Counted from the stretch's first letter, positions 27,123 to 37,349 are shown. The stretch is 45,745 nucleotides of DNA from Phycisphaerales bacterium (GCA_030748455.1 JASMLY010000022.1:1-45745); one strand, 5' to 3'. Numbers and translations are program-made. The notes: a model not told the origin generated them from the letters alone.

Positions 27123-28039
27123 AAACCCACCTGCGAATCTTGAATAAGCCTGAGGTATGTCGCCTCTGAGTTTTCTTTTGTTGGTTGAAGTAACCGAAGC
27201 ATACCCCCATTTTCAGAAACAATTTGAGCTACTCTTTCACATAACTCAGTCACGCTCACTTGCTGATCTTCGCAAATACAGTGCATCCAAGTGTCATCAA
27301 TCTTCGTGCAACGGATCACTGGCAACTCTTCTAGAATGTTGTGTGGAGAAACTTCAAGTGAAACGGTTTCTCGTCCAGTACTTAAAGATTCAAATGTCCC
27401 ATCTGCCACTATACCGCCATTAGAAAGAACTGAGACAACATCACAAGTTGATTCCACTTCGGACAAGTTGTGGGATGAATACAACACACCAGAAGACGCT
27501 GAGAGTTCCTTTACAAGGTTCCGAAACAATACATTCTGCTCAGGATCGAGACCAGTTGATGGTTCGTCTAGCACAAGGAGTTTTGGTGCATGGAGCAAGG
27601 CTCCGGCAAGAGCAACCCTCTGTCGGTACCCTCTTGAAAGAGTGCCAATGGGTTGGTGTAACACATGCTGTACATCGCACCTTGTTGACCAACGATCAAT
27701 CGCTGAAACTGTTCCCTGCTTTCCTAATCCCTGCAACCGTCCAACGTATGAGAGGTAGTCAATCCCTCGAAGTTCATTTGGAAGAGGAGCTCCCTCTGGT
27801 AGATACCCGATATGAGATTTTGCTCGTACAGGATCACTGAGAAGATCCACATCATGAATGTGAACACTGCCATCTGTGGGTGTAAGCACGCCACAAATCA
27901 TTCGGATCGCAGTCGACTTCCCTGCACCATTTGGCCCAAGTAAACCGCGAATTTGACCCACCTCAACACATAGATCAACATCCCTTAGAGCTAGGATGTT
28001 GCCAAAACGTCGGGTCAATTTCGTTGTTTGAAGGATCAT
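27119..28039 (-). CDS. ABC transporter ATP-binding protein (GldA-like)
   Basis: This is the ATPase subunit of the same transporter. It has Walker A GPNGAGKST (about 36-44), the Q-loop region YLPEGAPLP, the signature LSRGYRQRVALAGALL and Walker B LLVLDEPSTGLDP, then the switch His in SSHNLSEVE. The PEGAPLP form of the Q-loop region is usual in GldA-like and multidrug-type ATPases. The C-terminal extension (about 215-306) is a regulatory domain found in this ABC-2 group. It is the first gene of the three-gene operon and is divergent from the GAF-receiver gene. Confidence 0.92.
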   Translation of the reverse strand: MILQTTKLTRRFGNILALRDVDLCVEVGQIRGLLGPNGAGKSTAIRMICGVLTPTDGSVHIHDVDLLSDPVRAKSHIGYLPEGAPLPNELRGIDYLSYVGRLQGLGKQGTVSAIDRWSTRCDVQHVLHQPIGTLSRGYRQRVALAGALLHAPKLLVLDEPSTGLDPEQNVLFRNLVKELSASSGVLYSSHNLSEVESTCDVVSVLSNGGIVADGTFESLSTGRETVSLEVSPHNILEELPVIRCTKIDDTWMHCICEDQQVSVTELCERVAQIVSENGGMLRLLQPTKENSEATYLRLIQDSQVGL

Positions 28040-28198
28040 AACGAGTGTAATGGAGGATTTTAGAGCAAAGAAGCGTACCTGATATCCCCAAAGTGCCCCT
28101 GTTTATCAAGCAAAATGGGTCGAAACTCCGATGGCATTCGGATTGCATCTTCAAAAAATGGGTGTAGGCTTGGACTCGTTACGGTTATGTACAAGATT

Positions 28199-29500
28199 AT
28201 GGCAGCAAAACGCCAAAGATTACAAATTGCGTTTGACGCTACGATCAACCCCAAGATCGCAGAAGTGCTATCTGAGCACTTTGAGATTGTCGAAGCAGAT
28301 CAAGAAAGCGACCTCATCATTTCTGGTGGAGGAGCAATCCAAGCAAAAATCAACGCGATCTGCGACGCTGGCATGGAACTCACACAGTTTGATGCTGCTG
28401 CTGTTCGATCGTTAAATGTTGCCCAACGCCTCAGGCTCATGGAAGAGAAGGTCGTGCGGTATGTCCATGAGCTTCTTGATATGGACAATTTTGAGATTAG
28501 ATTGCTCGACCAACGATCCGGTGCCTTAGAACTCGTCATTGCTGAGAACCTCTCCCCTCTTAAAATCGGAGAGGTCATCGTTGCTAAAGAAACTGACAAT
28601 GGAATCTGTGGGCTTGTCGCTGCATCTGGACAAAGTCATATTTGCCCAGATGTAGAGCAGGAGCCGCTGTACAAAATCGGATTGGACAGTGCTGCCTCCT
28701 CTCTCACCGTTCCTTTATGGATGAATGACACGATCATCGGAGTTTTCAACGCTGAATCGAAGAAGAAAAACGCATTCGATGAAAATGATCGCAAGATGGC
28801 AGAAATTTTCGGAAGATATATTGCAGGTGCGATGCACACGCTCGATCTCCTCGTCATCGAACGCTACACAACAAACGAAGAAGTTTCTAAAAACATCCTT
28901 GCAGAACTTGAAGAACCACTCAAAATCATTTCCGATTTATCAAACACCTTGTTGAAAAAGGGAGATGAAAACGATCTAGAAATCGCCGAAAAACTAGTAG
29001 AAGCCTCCGCATGCGTCGAACAAAGACTCAAGGCATGCACGAGTGGTCCACAAACGATTCTCGATGCTGACAGGGCTGGATTTATCAAACCAGACCCAAC
29101 ACTCGTCGGGAAAACTGTCCTTGTTGCAGATGACGAAGAACCAGTTCGCCAAGGTGTGCACGATGTCATGTCAAAACTTGGGTTCACAGTCACGATTTGC
29201 AAAGATGGTACGGAAACGTATGAGATGCTCAAGGAGGCCAAAGCAACTGGCAAACAATTTGATCTCATCATTTCCGACATCCGTATGCCTGGACTCAACG
29301 GATATGAAATCTTTCATGCAGCAACGGAGTTTTGGCCAGACCAACTCGTAGTTTTAATGACCGGATTTGGTTATGACCCACATCATTCAATTATGCGAGC
29401 GAGTCAAGAAGGGATGCACACAGTTCTCTTCAAACCTTTCAGAACTGATCAACTTGTTGAAATAGTTCAAAAAGCATGCCGAAATAAAGTCGAACATTAG
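28199..29500 (+). CDS. orphan GAF domain plus response-regulator receiver protein
   Basis: The protein has a short N-terminal segment, a GAF domain (about residues 85-215 of this start), a helical linker and a C-terminal receiver domain. The receiver has paired acidic residues (VADDEE), the phosphoacceptor Asp in ISDIRMPG and the conserved Lys in FKPF. The linker (ILAELEEPLKIISDLSNTLL) looks like a dimerisation helix pair of a histidine kinase without the phospho-accepting His, and no ATPase domain follows. The start is uncertain: ATGs occur at 28115, 28187 and 28199, and I chose the last because the sequence before it does not look like part of a domain. Role in signalling is inferred; no partner kinase is adjacent. 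Confidence 0.82.
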   Translation: MAAKRQRLQIAFDATINPKIAEVLSEHFEIVEADQESDLIISGGGAIQAKINAICDAGMELTQFDAAAVRSLNVAQRLRLMEEKVVRYVHELLDMDNFEIRLLDQRSGALELVIAENLSPLKIGEVIVAKETDNGICGLVAASGQSHICPDVEQEPLYKIGLDSAASSLTVPLWMNDTIIGVFNAESKKKNAFDENDRKMAEIFGRYIAGAMHTLDLLVIERYTTNEEVSKNILAELEEPLKIISDLSNTLLKKGDENDLEIAEKLVEASACVEQRLKACTSGPQTILDADRAGFIKPDPTLVGKTVLVADDEEPVRQGVHDVMSKLGFTVTICKDGTETYEMLKEAKATGKQFDLIISDIRMPGLNGYEIFHAATEFWPDQLVVLMTGFGYDPHHSIMRASQEGMHTVLFKPFRTDQLVEIVQKACRNKVEH

Positions 29501-29533
29501 AAGTTCCTACGCAATCGCACGTACAATCCACGA

Positions 29534-30424
29534 GTGAGCGAAACAAAAACCAAAACGTGGACAGTTCGATCCCTACTCGATTGGATGGCTGAACAATTCG
29601 AAGTGAAAGAAATCGAGAACCCTCGCCTCATTGGTGAGATGTTGCTTACACATGTGCTCGGTGGTAACAGAATTGATTTGTACGCAAATGCAAATCGAGT
29701 GGCGACAGAGCAAGAGCGAACACAACTACGAGCACTTGTACAACGAGCAATAGCGCATGAACCGGTTCAATTTATTGTCGGCAATGCTTGGTTTTTTGGT
29801 TCGGAGTTTCAAGTAAATCCATCTACGTTGATACCCCGAACATGCACTGAGCGGCTTGTTGAGCAGGTCATTGAGTACTGTGCCTCAACCCTGTCAGAGC
29901 CGAACCCACGGATCGCAGAAATTGGAACTGGTTCAGGGTGTATTGCCATCACCCTTGCTTCAAACATCCAAGATGCAACGATCGTAGCAACTGACATTTC
30001 CACAGAAGCGCTTGATCTTGCTCAGCGAAATGCAACAGAGCATCACCAAGATTCTTCGATTACATTTTGTGAGGGTGATGCAATTGCACCACTGTTCAAC
30101 CTCGATCCATTCGATATCATCTGCTCAAACCCTCCCTATATTCCAGAACATGAAATGTCTGCCTTAGCCCCAAATGTTGCTGATTGGGAACCCAAAATAG
30201 CACTCTGCGGAGGCAAAGATGGGATGGATATTCTCTCAAAAATCATCAGAGATGCACCAAAACACTTGAAGCCGATGGGGCTGCTCATCGTAGAAATTTC
30301 AAGTTCGATCAGGGACCACGCCCTTGAATTCGCCCAAGCCCAATCACTTCTTGAAGATGTCAAAATACTGCAGGATTCTTTCGGAGATGATCGTTTTCTA
30401 AGAGCAATTCGAAAGTCTCAGTAG
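29534..30424 (+). CDS. prmC: peptide chain release factor N5-glutamine methyltransferase
   Basis: PrmC methylates the Gln of the GGQ motif in release factors. The N-terminal helical domain is followed by PSTLIPRTCTERL, SAM motif I (IAEIGTGSGCIAITLA) and the substrate-binding NPPY motif (SNPPYIPEHE), all in the expected order within 296 residues. The start is a GTG at 29534. In many bacteria prmC follows prfA, but here the upstream gene is a signalling protein and no release factor is present. Confidence 0.95.
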   Translation: MSETKTKTWTVRSLLDWMAEQFEVKEIENPRLIGEMLLTHVLGGNRIDLYANANRVATEQERTQLRALVQRAIAHEPVQFIVGNAWFFGSEFQVNPSTLIPRTCTERLVEQVIEYCASTLSEPNPRIAEIGTGSGCIAITLASNIQDATIVATDISTEALDLAQRNATEHHQDSSITFCEGDAIAPLFNLDPFDIICSNPPYIPEHEMSALAPNVADWEPKIALCGGKDGMDILSKIIRDAPKHLKPMGLLIVEISSSIRDHALEFAQAQSLLEDVKILQDSFGDDRFLRAIRKSQ

Positions 30425-30442
30425 TGATAGAATGCCTCGACT

Positions 30443-33439
30443 ATGGCACTTTTTAAACGACAGTCAAAATCAACAACTACAACGCTAGATCCATCGAACC
30501 ACAACAGTGTGTTTGACGCAGGCACTGAACAACGGATACTCGCAAAAGGCAGTGTACTGCTCGATCACGCTCGATCGAAAAAGCAGAGCTGGCTCTCTAC
30601 AGCATTTTGGTCAGACAAATTAATGGATTGGGCAATGCAAGATGAAGCATTCAAAATCCAATTGTTTAGGTTCGTGGATACATTCCCTATGTTGGTAACA
30701 CCTGAACAGGTTCACGAACATCTCATTGATTATCTCACGCAACCTGACGTCAAACTCCCGCCTGGTCTTGGAATGGGACTCAAAGCAGGTGGCATGATGC
30801 AAGGGACGATGACAAAGACTGTCACAAACCAAATCACAAAAATGGCTGAGCGTTTTATTGCAGGCACGAACGCTACATCAGCACTTCCATCGCTTGAAAA
30901 AATTTGGAATGAAGGAGTGGCGTTCTCAGTAGATTTGTTAGGTGAAGCGTGTGTGAGTGATGCTGAAGCATTGGAGTACCGTCAACGGTATCTTGACCTA
31001 CTTACAAATCTCCCTCAAAGTGTTTCCTCTTGGAAACCCCAACCAGTACTTGAGAACGATCACCTCGGACCTATTCCAAGAACAAATATTTCAATCAAGA
31101 TCAGTTCGCTCTTTGCCAACACCGATCCTATTGCGCATGATCAATCAATTGATGGGCTCTTTGAAGCACTCAAACCAATCCTTGAAGAAGCGGGCAGGAA
31201 TGGCACACTCATCAATTTCGATATGGAGCAGTTTGAATACAAAGATCTCACACTTGATCTCTTCATGCGATGTTGTGATGAAATTGACTTTCCAGCAGGG
31301 CTCGCAATGCAGTCGTATCTACGAAGTGGAGATGACGATGCAAAACGAATCATCGAATGGTCAAAACGCACTGATCGCCCTGTAACTGTTCGACTCGTCA
31401 AAGGTGCATATTGGGATTACGAAACGATCCACGCTGAAGAAATGGGTTGGCCTGTTCCTGTGTGGAGCAGAAAAATTGACACTGATGCGTGCTTTGAACG
31501 CATGGCTGCATTATTCATTGATTCAACTCCAAAAGTATCAGGAGAAGGTGGGGTAAAACTCGCGCTTGGATCCCACAACATCCGCTCGATTGCAACTGCT
31601 ATGGCTTTGCTTGAAAAGAGAGACCTTCCACCTGCCGCACTCGAATTGCAAATGCTCAGAGGTATGGCGGACCAACTGAAAGCAGGTGTTCTTGCAGAAG
31701 GATTACGCCTTAGGGAGTACGTTCCAGTAGGAGAAATGATCCCAGGGATGGCATATCTTGTGCGTCGGTTGCTAGAAAATACATCAAACGAATCTTGGTT
31801 GCGAAGTAGTTTTGTTGATGATGCAGATGCAACAGTGTTACTTGCTTCACCACACGTACAACATGAAAGTATCGACCCAGGTGTTGCTCGAATTCAAGAA
31901 GCGCCTGAACGGCATCACCTCTCCCCTGCGGTTACCGGCGTTGGAGATGGAAGACCATTTTTCACTGAGTCATACCGAGATTTTGCCGACGCAGAAACGA
32001 GAGCGAACTTTTCTAAAGCAATTCATGCATCCGTTGTCCCCGATATCCGACGTGTCGAAACAGTCGAAGAAATGTCAGAGATCGTTACACGTGCCCAAGC
32101 AGCTTTTCCAAGTTGGAGGGATACAGACCCGTTGATTCGATCGAATGTCTTGGTGAAAGCAGCAGACTTGATGCGATCTCGTAGGGATGAACTATGCGGC
32201 GTTGTCATGAAAGAAGCTGGCAAAACGTGGCGTGAAGCTGACGGAGAAGTCTGTGAAGCAATTGATTTTTGCGAATACTACGCACGAATGGCGCCAGAAC
32301 TTTTTGAACGAGATCGGATCGGACAATTTATTGGAGAACTCGACCAACAGTTTTATCAACCATGTGGTGTTGCTGCCGTGATAAGCCCTTGGAATTTTCC
32401 AATGGCAATTTGTTGTGGTATGACTGTCGCTGCACTAGTTACAGGGAACTCTGTCATCGTTAAACCTGCTGGGCAAACGGTAGGCATCGCGCAATCCATC
32501 TGCAAAATGTTGTGGGAGGCGGGTGCTCCTCGCGAAGTATTGCAGTACGCAGCTGGCCCAGGTTCTGTTGTTGGCGCAGCATTAGTACGCGATCCACGTG
32601 TTTCAATCATCGCATTTACAGGATCGAAAGCAGTTGGGCTAGATATCCTTGAATCAGCAGGTCGAACCCCAGAGGATCAGCCCTTCGTCAAGAAAGTCGT
32701 TTGTGAAATGGGTGGGAAGAACGCTGTCATCATTGATGCATCAGCGGATCTAGATGAAGCGGTTCTCGGAGTTCGACAAAGTGCCTTTGGATATCAAGGT
32801 CAAAAATGCTCTGCATGTAGTCGAGCAATCGTCGTTGATTCTGCACACGACGTGTTCCTTGAACGATTGATCGAATCAACAAGAACACTCGTTGTTGGAG
32901 ATGTCATGGAACCGGGGTCCGACATGGGACCAGTGATCGATGCAAAAGCAGCTGCCGAGATTCGTTCATACATCGAGATTGGCAAGAGTGAAGGAACACT
33001 AGAGTTAGCTGTCGAGGTCCCAAGTGGACTTGATGAGCGTACCGGTCGCGATTACATCGGACCACATATCTTTTCAGGCATTGAAAAACACCACAGAATC
33101 GCACAGGAAGAAATTTTCGGCCCAGTTCTCGCTGTCATGCGTGTCAATGATTTTGATGAAGCTCTCAAAGTAGCGAACGCATCAGAGTACAAATTGACCG
33201 GTGGTGTCTATAGCCGGAAACCAGCACATCTCGAACGTGCAAGACGTGAGTTTCGAGTTGGAAACCTGTATCTCAATCGTGGGTGTACGGGTGCACTTGT
33301 GGCACGCATGCCCTTTGGTGGGTTTGGCATGTCAGGCGTGGGTTCAAAAGCTGGCGGAAAAGACTACTTGCTTCAGTTTGTTGAACCACGAGCGATTTGC
33401 GAAAACACCATGCGGCGAGGGTTTGCTCCAGGGCTGTAA
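30443..33439 (+). CDS. putA: bifunctional proline dehydrogenase / glutamate-semialdehyde dehydrogenase
   Basis: PutA oxidises proline to glutamate in two steps. Residues of about 130-455 form the FAD-binding proline dehydrogenase barrel, with ISIKISSLF, GLAMQSYLR, VRLVKGAYWD and the LRLREYVPVGEMIPGMAYLVRRLLENTSNES segment spread in family order (that block lies at about 425-455). The aldehyde dehydrogenase domain follows: ISPWNFPMAI, FTGSKAVG, the Glu of CEMGGKN and the catalytic Cys in GQKCSACSR (about residue 789). At 998 residues it is the short PutA without the N-terminal DNA-binding domain, so it should not repress its own gene. It converges on the Kef-type gene with 1 nt between stop codons. 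Confidence 0.95.
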   Translation: MALFKRQSKSTTTTLDPSNHNSVFDAGTEQRILAKGSVLLDHARSKKQSWLSTAFWSDKLMDWAMQDEAFKIQLFRFVDTFPMLVTPEQVHEHLIDYLTQPDVKLPPGLGMGLKAGGMMQGTMTKTVTNQITKMAERFIAGTNATSALPSLEKIWNEGVAFSVDLLGEACVSDAEALEYRQRYLDLLTNLPQSVSSWKPQPVLENDHLGPIPRTNISIKISSLFANTDPIAHDQSIDGLFEALKPILEEAGRNGTLINFDMEQFEYKDLTLDLFMRCCDEIDFPAGLAMQSYLRSGDDDAKRIIEWSKRTDRPVTVRLVKGAYWDYETIHAEEMGWPVPVWSRKIDTDACFERMAALFIDSTPKVSGEGGVKLALGSHNIRSIATAMALLEKRDLPPAALELQMLRGMADQLKAGVLAEGLRLREYVPVGEMIPGMAYLVRRLLENTSNESWLRSSFVDDADATVLLASPHVQHESIDPGVARIQEAPERHHLSPAVTGVGDGRPFFTESYRDFADAETRANFSKAIHASVVPDIRRVETVEEMSEIVTRAQAAFPSWRDTDPLIRSNVLVKAADLMRSRRDELCGVVMKEAGKTWREADGEVCEAIDFCEYYARMAPELFERDRIGQFIGELDQQFYQPCGVAAVISPWNFPMAICCGMTVAALVTGNSVIVKPAGQTVGIAQSICKMLWEAGAPREVLQYAAGPGSVVGAALVRDPRVSIIAFTGSKAVGLDILESAGRTPEDQPFVKKVVCEMGGKNAVIIDASADLDEAVLGVRQSAFGYQGQKCSACSRAIVVDSAHDVFLERLIESTRTLVVGDVMEPGSDMGPVIDAKAAAEIRSYIEIGKSEGTLELAVEVPSGLDERTGRDYIGPHIFSGIEKHHRIAQEEIFGPVLAVMRVNDFDEALKVANASEYKLTGGVYSRKPAHLERARREFRVGNLYLNRGCTGALVARMPFGGFGMSGVGSKAGGKDYLLQFVEPRAICENTMRRGFAPGL

Positions 33440-33440
33440 T

Positions 33441-35081
33441 TCACAACCCAAGTTGACGCAACGTCTGTTGAGCAAGTGTTCGCCCAACACACGCTTCTTC
33501 ATCAACAACATGGTCTGCTCCTGCAGTATGCAACGCGGTAGCATGCCTTGAATATCTTGCTCTGGCTACGATAGGGATTGAAGATGAGATTGATCGAACT
33601 TGATCAATCGTTTCCACTGTCGACCTGTAATCTGGAAGTGTCGTGATGAGCATCTTTGCTGAGGTGACTCCTGCATGCACGAGCACGTCCCTGCGTTGGG
33701 CATTACCAATGAGCGCAATTGCACCATCTTTCTTTGCTTGAAGTACACCAACTGGTCCCATATCAATGACGAGCACCTCATTGCCTGATTCAAGCAATGC
33801 TGTCGAGACAGATTTCCCAGAGACACCATACCCAAGCACGATGACATGGTTTCGCATCGAAGCAATTGCATTATCTGGTTCTTCATGTTTTGTCTGCTTA
33901 AAAATTGAATCGATCGCAGTTGCAATTCGTCTCGATCGACTAATCAGCAAGGGGGAAGCAAGCAAGGTTAGTATTGATGCGCTAATCATCAATTGAAAAA
34001 CTTCGTCACTGATTAATCCACCTGTCATCGCTGCAGTACCCAGAACAAAACTAAACTCACCTATTTGGGCCAAACAAAGACCACTTGCGATAGACACCCT
34101 TCGAGGAATCCCAAGGGCTATGCCCGTAACCCAGACGACAACAGTTTTTCCAAGAACAATTCCACCTGCGACACCAATGACCCAGAGAAGGTGGTACCCG
34201 TGGATGAGCCATGGGAGATTTGCGAGCATACCCGTCGCAACGAAAAACAATGTAAGGAAAATGCTCCGAAAAGGTGCAATATCTCCGCGTACTTGAGCTG
34301 CAAATGGTGAACCAGCAAGAATCAACCCTGCAATGAACGCTCCCAACGCAGGGGAAGCGCCAAGTTGATGTGCCAACCACATTGCTGATAAACAAGTGAC
34401 GATTCCAACAACAATTGGTAACTCCGCGCTTCTTCGAATCAATGCAGCACCAAAAAGCCTTGGCAATATAAGGATTCCAACGAGAAAAATTACAATCAAC
34501 AGTACGGCGAGTTTCGCTGCTGCCCCGCCTAAAAGAAATGCAACTGATAGTTCACCCTGCTGTGCTGCAAGAACGCTGACAAGAATCATCAGTGGGACGA
34601 TCGCAATATCTTGTAACACCAACACTGCGATTGTTGCTCTTCCATGTTGCGCATCAAGTTCAGCTCTATTTTGCAGTACTTTTGCAACAACAGCGGTTGA
34701 ACTTAACGCAGCCATTGCGCCAATGATGATCGCCGTCTGTAGATCAGCGTGGAATGCTTTTGCAACACAAAAACCGAGGAGCCCTGCTCCAAAAAGTTCC
34801 CCGAATCCAAGAAACAAACTTCGACCTAGAAGTTGCTTTAAGCGGGTTCCATCGATTTCTAAACCGAGCGTAAAGAGTAAAAGTGCCACTCCAATCTCTG
34901 CCATTTCTCGGATGACGTCTTCATCAGATGAGACAACGTCAAGAACACCAGGTCCTACCAACGTCCCTGCAATCAAGTACCCAACGACAGCACTCATCCC
35001 TACTTTCTCTGCCACAATTCCCAGCAACGCAGCTGCGCACAGCAAAACCGTAAGATCACCAACAAGGCTCCAAAATTCCAT
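33441..35081 (-). CDS. Kef-type monovalent cation:proton antiporter (CPA2) with TrkA-N domain
   Basis: The N-terminal 390 residues form a CPA2 antiporter with about twelve transmembrane segments (GYLIAGTLVGPG, LLLFTLGLEID, ALSSTAVVAKVL). A cytosolic TrkA-N (RCK) domain follows, with VIVLGYGVSGKSV as the nucleotide-binding loop. It probably exchanges K+ or Na+ for H+ under nucleotide control. The frame opens at 35102, but I favour the ATG at 35081 (MEFWSLV), 7 codons in, since the family usually starts close to the first helix. It is divergent from the TauE/SafE gene. Confidence 0.92.
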   Translation of the reverse strand: MEFWSLVGDLTVLLCAAALLGIVAEKVGMSAVVGYLIAGTLVGPGVLDVVSSDEDVIREMAEIGVALLLFTLGLEIDGTRLKQLLGRSLFLGFGELFGAGLLGFCVAKAFHADLQTAIIIGAMAALSSTAVVAKVLQNRAELDAQHGRATIAVLVLQDIAIVPLMILVSVLAAQQGELSVAFLLGGAAAKLAVLLIVIFLVGILILPRLFGAALIRRSAELPIVVGIVTCLSAMWLAHQLGASPALGAFIAGLILAGSPFAAQVRGDIAPFRSIFLTLFFVATGMLANLPWLIHGYHLLWVIGVAGGIVLGKTVVVWVTGIALGIPRRVSIASGLCLAQIGEFSFVLGTAAMTGGLISDEVFQLMISASILTLLASPLLISRSRRIATAIDSIFKQTKHEEPDNAIASMRNHVIVLGYGVSGKSVSTALLESGNEVLVIDMGPVGVLQAKKDGAIALIGNAQRRDVLVHAGVTSAKMLITTLPDYRSTVETIDQVRSISSSIPIVARARYSRHATALHTAGADHVVDEEACVGRTLAQQTLRQLGL

Positions 35082-35157
35082 TGCAGCATGATACCCCTTC
35101 ATCGCACGTTGTCGGGTACAGTGACGGTAGGCAGTACGTTTGGTACGATGGGCAGCG

Positions 35158-35976
35158 ATGGAACCAATTCATGTCGGTGTACTGCTCGTTCTCGGGCTCG
35201 GAGCAGGAGTATTTGGAGGGTTACTTGGAATTGGTGGTTCCGTCATCATGATTCCAGTACTCGGGTTCATTTTGGGCTGGCCATTCCATCTCGCACAAGC
35301 TGCTGCGATGACTGTGAATCCCGCTGTCGCTCTCACTGCAGCACTTCGCCATCGAAAAGCCAAAAATGTATCGGTTACAACGGTAACCCGTGTCATCCCA
35401 CTCTCAATTATCTGTATCTCTCTCGCTGCTTGGGGAAGTAACCAACTACAGGCTGCCTATCTCGAGGCGGGGTTTGGGCTCTTCTTACTTTGGGTTCTCT
35501 GGGATCAACTCTCCGCCCTTCGACCAAGTCAACTTCACAAAGAACTTCATATCGAGGGTGATAAGACCACATGGACAAGGGCTGGCCTCACTGGAGGCGT
35601 AACTGGGACAATGGCGGGTCTTCTTGGAATTGGGGGTGGACTCATCCAAGTTCCACTTCTCAATCGATTGTGCAAACTCCCCCTTCGGAAAGCAATTGGG
35701 TCGTCCTCTGCCATCATGTTTTTTACAGCAGTCATTGGTGCAACAGTCAAAGATGCTTCGCTTTCAGAAATTTTAGAAAACACAAACGCTCCATTTCATC
35801 CATCCCATGCGATTCTTGGAGCACTTTGTTTGATTCCCGGTGCACTTCTTGGTGGTTGGATCGGAGCAAAAATATCGACATCTGTCCCAATCAAAGCGAT
35901 CAGAATCGTTTTTGCTCTACTTGTCGCTTGGGCATCATTTAAAATGTTTCATTCGTCTCTAAGTGCATTGCTTTGA
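35158..35976 (+). CDS. TauE/SafE family sulfite/organosulfonate exporter
   Basis: This 272-residue membrane protein carries the duplicated family signature: FGGLLGIGGSVIMIPVL in the first half and GLLGIGGGLIQVPLL in the second, each in an antiparallel half of about four helices. The family exports or imports small anions such as sulfite, sulfoacetate or related compounds; the substrate here cannot be read. I chose the ATG at 35158 over a TTG 18 nt upstream. The last 18 nt overlap the convergent plsC gene. Confidence 0.9.
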   Translation: MEPIHVGVLLVLGLGAGVFGGLLGIGGSVIMIPVLGFILGWPFHLAQAAAMTVNPAVALTAALRHRKAKNVSVTTVTRVIPLSIICISLAAWGSNQLQAAYLEAGFGLFLLWVLWDQLSALRPSQLHKELHIEGDKTTWTRAGLTGGVTGTMAGLLGIGGGLIQVPLLNRLCKLPLRKAIGSSSAIMFFTAVIGATVKDASLSEILENTNAPFHPSHAILGALCLIPGALLGGWIGAKISTSVPIKAIRIVFALLVAWASFKMFHSSLSALL

Positions 35977-36654
35977 TCGACGATCAATATTTTCCCTGCA
36001 CATCAAGCGAAGCGACTCGATTTTTGATTTTAAGAATGCCAATCCCTTTTCTTCTCCCATGTCTACGAGATCTTTTGAAGGGATGGGTTCACCTGCTGCT
36101 GATTCAATCCAACCTCGAAATTTTGGGTTTGAACCAGCGGGCCAAACTTCATATGCCCCCTCGATGGCAAATGGTAACACTTGCGCATTTCCCCGCTTTA
36201 TAAGCATCCAAACCCCTCGATGGAACGTACCGATTTGTCCATCTTTTGTTCTCGTTCCCTCAGGAAACAACATCACTGAACCACCAGCATGCAGTTCCTC
36301 AATCGCTGCACGCATCGCTTTTGTATCACTGTCACCCCTGCGAATTGCAATGACTCCGAACCTCCTCATCAAAAAGCTCAAAATTTTTGAAGAAAACAGT
36401 GTATCTCGCGCAATTGATTTAAATGGTCGATCTGTAACAACTACACCAACAAGCGGCGGGTCAAAATGTGATTGATGATTGGACACGATTAAAACAGGTC
36501 CATGCTTTGGTACAAAATGTCCGCCATGACCCCTATGTCGATACACGATTCTCAAAATCACTCCCAATATCGGAACGACAATAGACCACCAAAACAAAAC
36601 ACGCCAAGCAGTACTCCCTTTTGCGCGTCTTTGTACTTCAAACGCTCGAATCAT
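35959..36654 (-). CDS. plsC: 1-acyl-sn-glycerol-3-phosphate acyltransferase
   Basis: The enzyme adds the second acyl chain to lysophosphatidic acid. The catalytic NHxxxxD motif reads NHQSHFD (His60, Asp65), and the glycerol-phosphate site reads FPEGTR (about 130-135). One N-terminal membrane segment (about 18-38) anchors the protein. The gene follows cmk with a 4-nt overlap, an arrangement found in many bacteria, and it is the last gene of a three-gene minus-strand run. Confidence 0.93.
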   Translation of the reverse strand: MIRAFEVQRRAKGSTAWRVLFWWSIVVPILGVILRIVYRHRGHGGHFVPKHGPVLIVSNHQSHFDPPLVGVVVTDRPFKSIARDTLFSSKILSFLMRRFGVIAIRRGDSDTKAMRAAIEELHAGGSVMLFPEGTRTKDGQIGTFHRGVWMLIKRGNAQVLPFAIEGAYEVWPAGSNPKFRGWIESAAGEPIPSKDLVDMGEEKGLAFLKSKIESLRLMCRENIDRRSKQCT

Positions 36655-37349
36655 GTTGTATGCAATGTTACAAGATGTTTTCGAACGATCTGTTCCATAA
36701 TGTCGACAACTTGCAGCATCGTTTTATCTGATGTGTCAATCACCATCGCACTATCAGGACATGTCAACGGGCTATCGTCACGAGAAGAATCTATGGTATC
36801 CCGAGTAGATATATCTTTTTGAACAGTTTCGGCATCGGTCTGCGTTCCTGATTCTTGCAACTGCAGCAGCCTACGTTTGGTTCGTTCTGAGATGCTTGCT
36901 TCTAGATAAAATTGTGCGGTAGCATTGGGAAAAACCACTGACCCTTGATCTCTGCCTTCGGTAACGAGGGTTGGGTGCTCTTCACTTATTTTTCGTTGCT
37001 GTTCCACCAACACTTTTCGAATTGCTGACTGTTCAGCAACGATCGAAACAACAGCACTCACGTCTAAATCGCGAATGCGTTTAGAAATATCTTTACCTGC
37101 AAGCAAGATCGGTGGAGGTGACTGTGTCCAGTCAAAACGAATACCCTGTTCTGTAACCATTCGAGCAAGTGTTTCACCATCGCTAGGCTCAATTCCCTGA
37201 TCGACTGCTATCACTGCGACTGCTCTGTACATTGCCCCAGTATCCAAACAATCCGTCCCTAGACGAGCGGCTAACTCTCGAGCTACTGATGTTTTCCCTG
37301 TTCCTGCAGCACCGTCAATCGTTACAACTACACGTTGTCTTTGTGACAT
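36651..37349 (-). CDS. cmk: cytidylate kinase
   Basis: Cmk phosphorylates CMP and dCMP. The P-loop GAAGTGKTS (about 13-21) is a small variant of the usual GPAGSGKS. DTGAMYRAVA, KDIS, then TEGRDQGSVVFP (usual EGRDIGTVVFP) and YLEAS confirm the family. The 232-residue length is normal. It overlaps plsC by 4 nt and follows the TIM-barrel gene by 2 nt. Ribosomal protein S1, a common neighbour of cmk, is not present. Confidence 0.95.
   Translation of the reverse strand: MSQRQRVVVTIDGAAGTGKTSVARELAARLGTDCLDTGAMYRAVAVIAVDQGIEPSDGETLARMVTEQGIRFDWTQSPPPILLAGKDISKRIRDLDVSAVVSIVAEQSAIRKVLVEQQRKISEEHPTLVTEGRDQGSVVFPNATAQFYLEASISERTKRRLLQLQESGTQTDAETVQKDISTRDTIDSSRDDSPLTCPDSAMVIDTSDKTMLQVVDIMEQIVRKHLVTLHTT

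Noticed and set aside
34396..35091. A 231-codon open frame on the plus strand opposite the Kef-type gene
   Set aside because: Composition is Thr/Ala/Ser-rich shadow of hydrophobic codons; the antiporter on the other strand is unambiguous.
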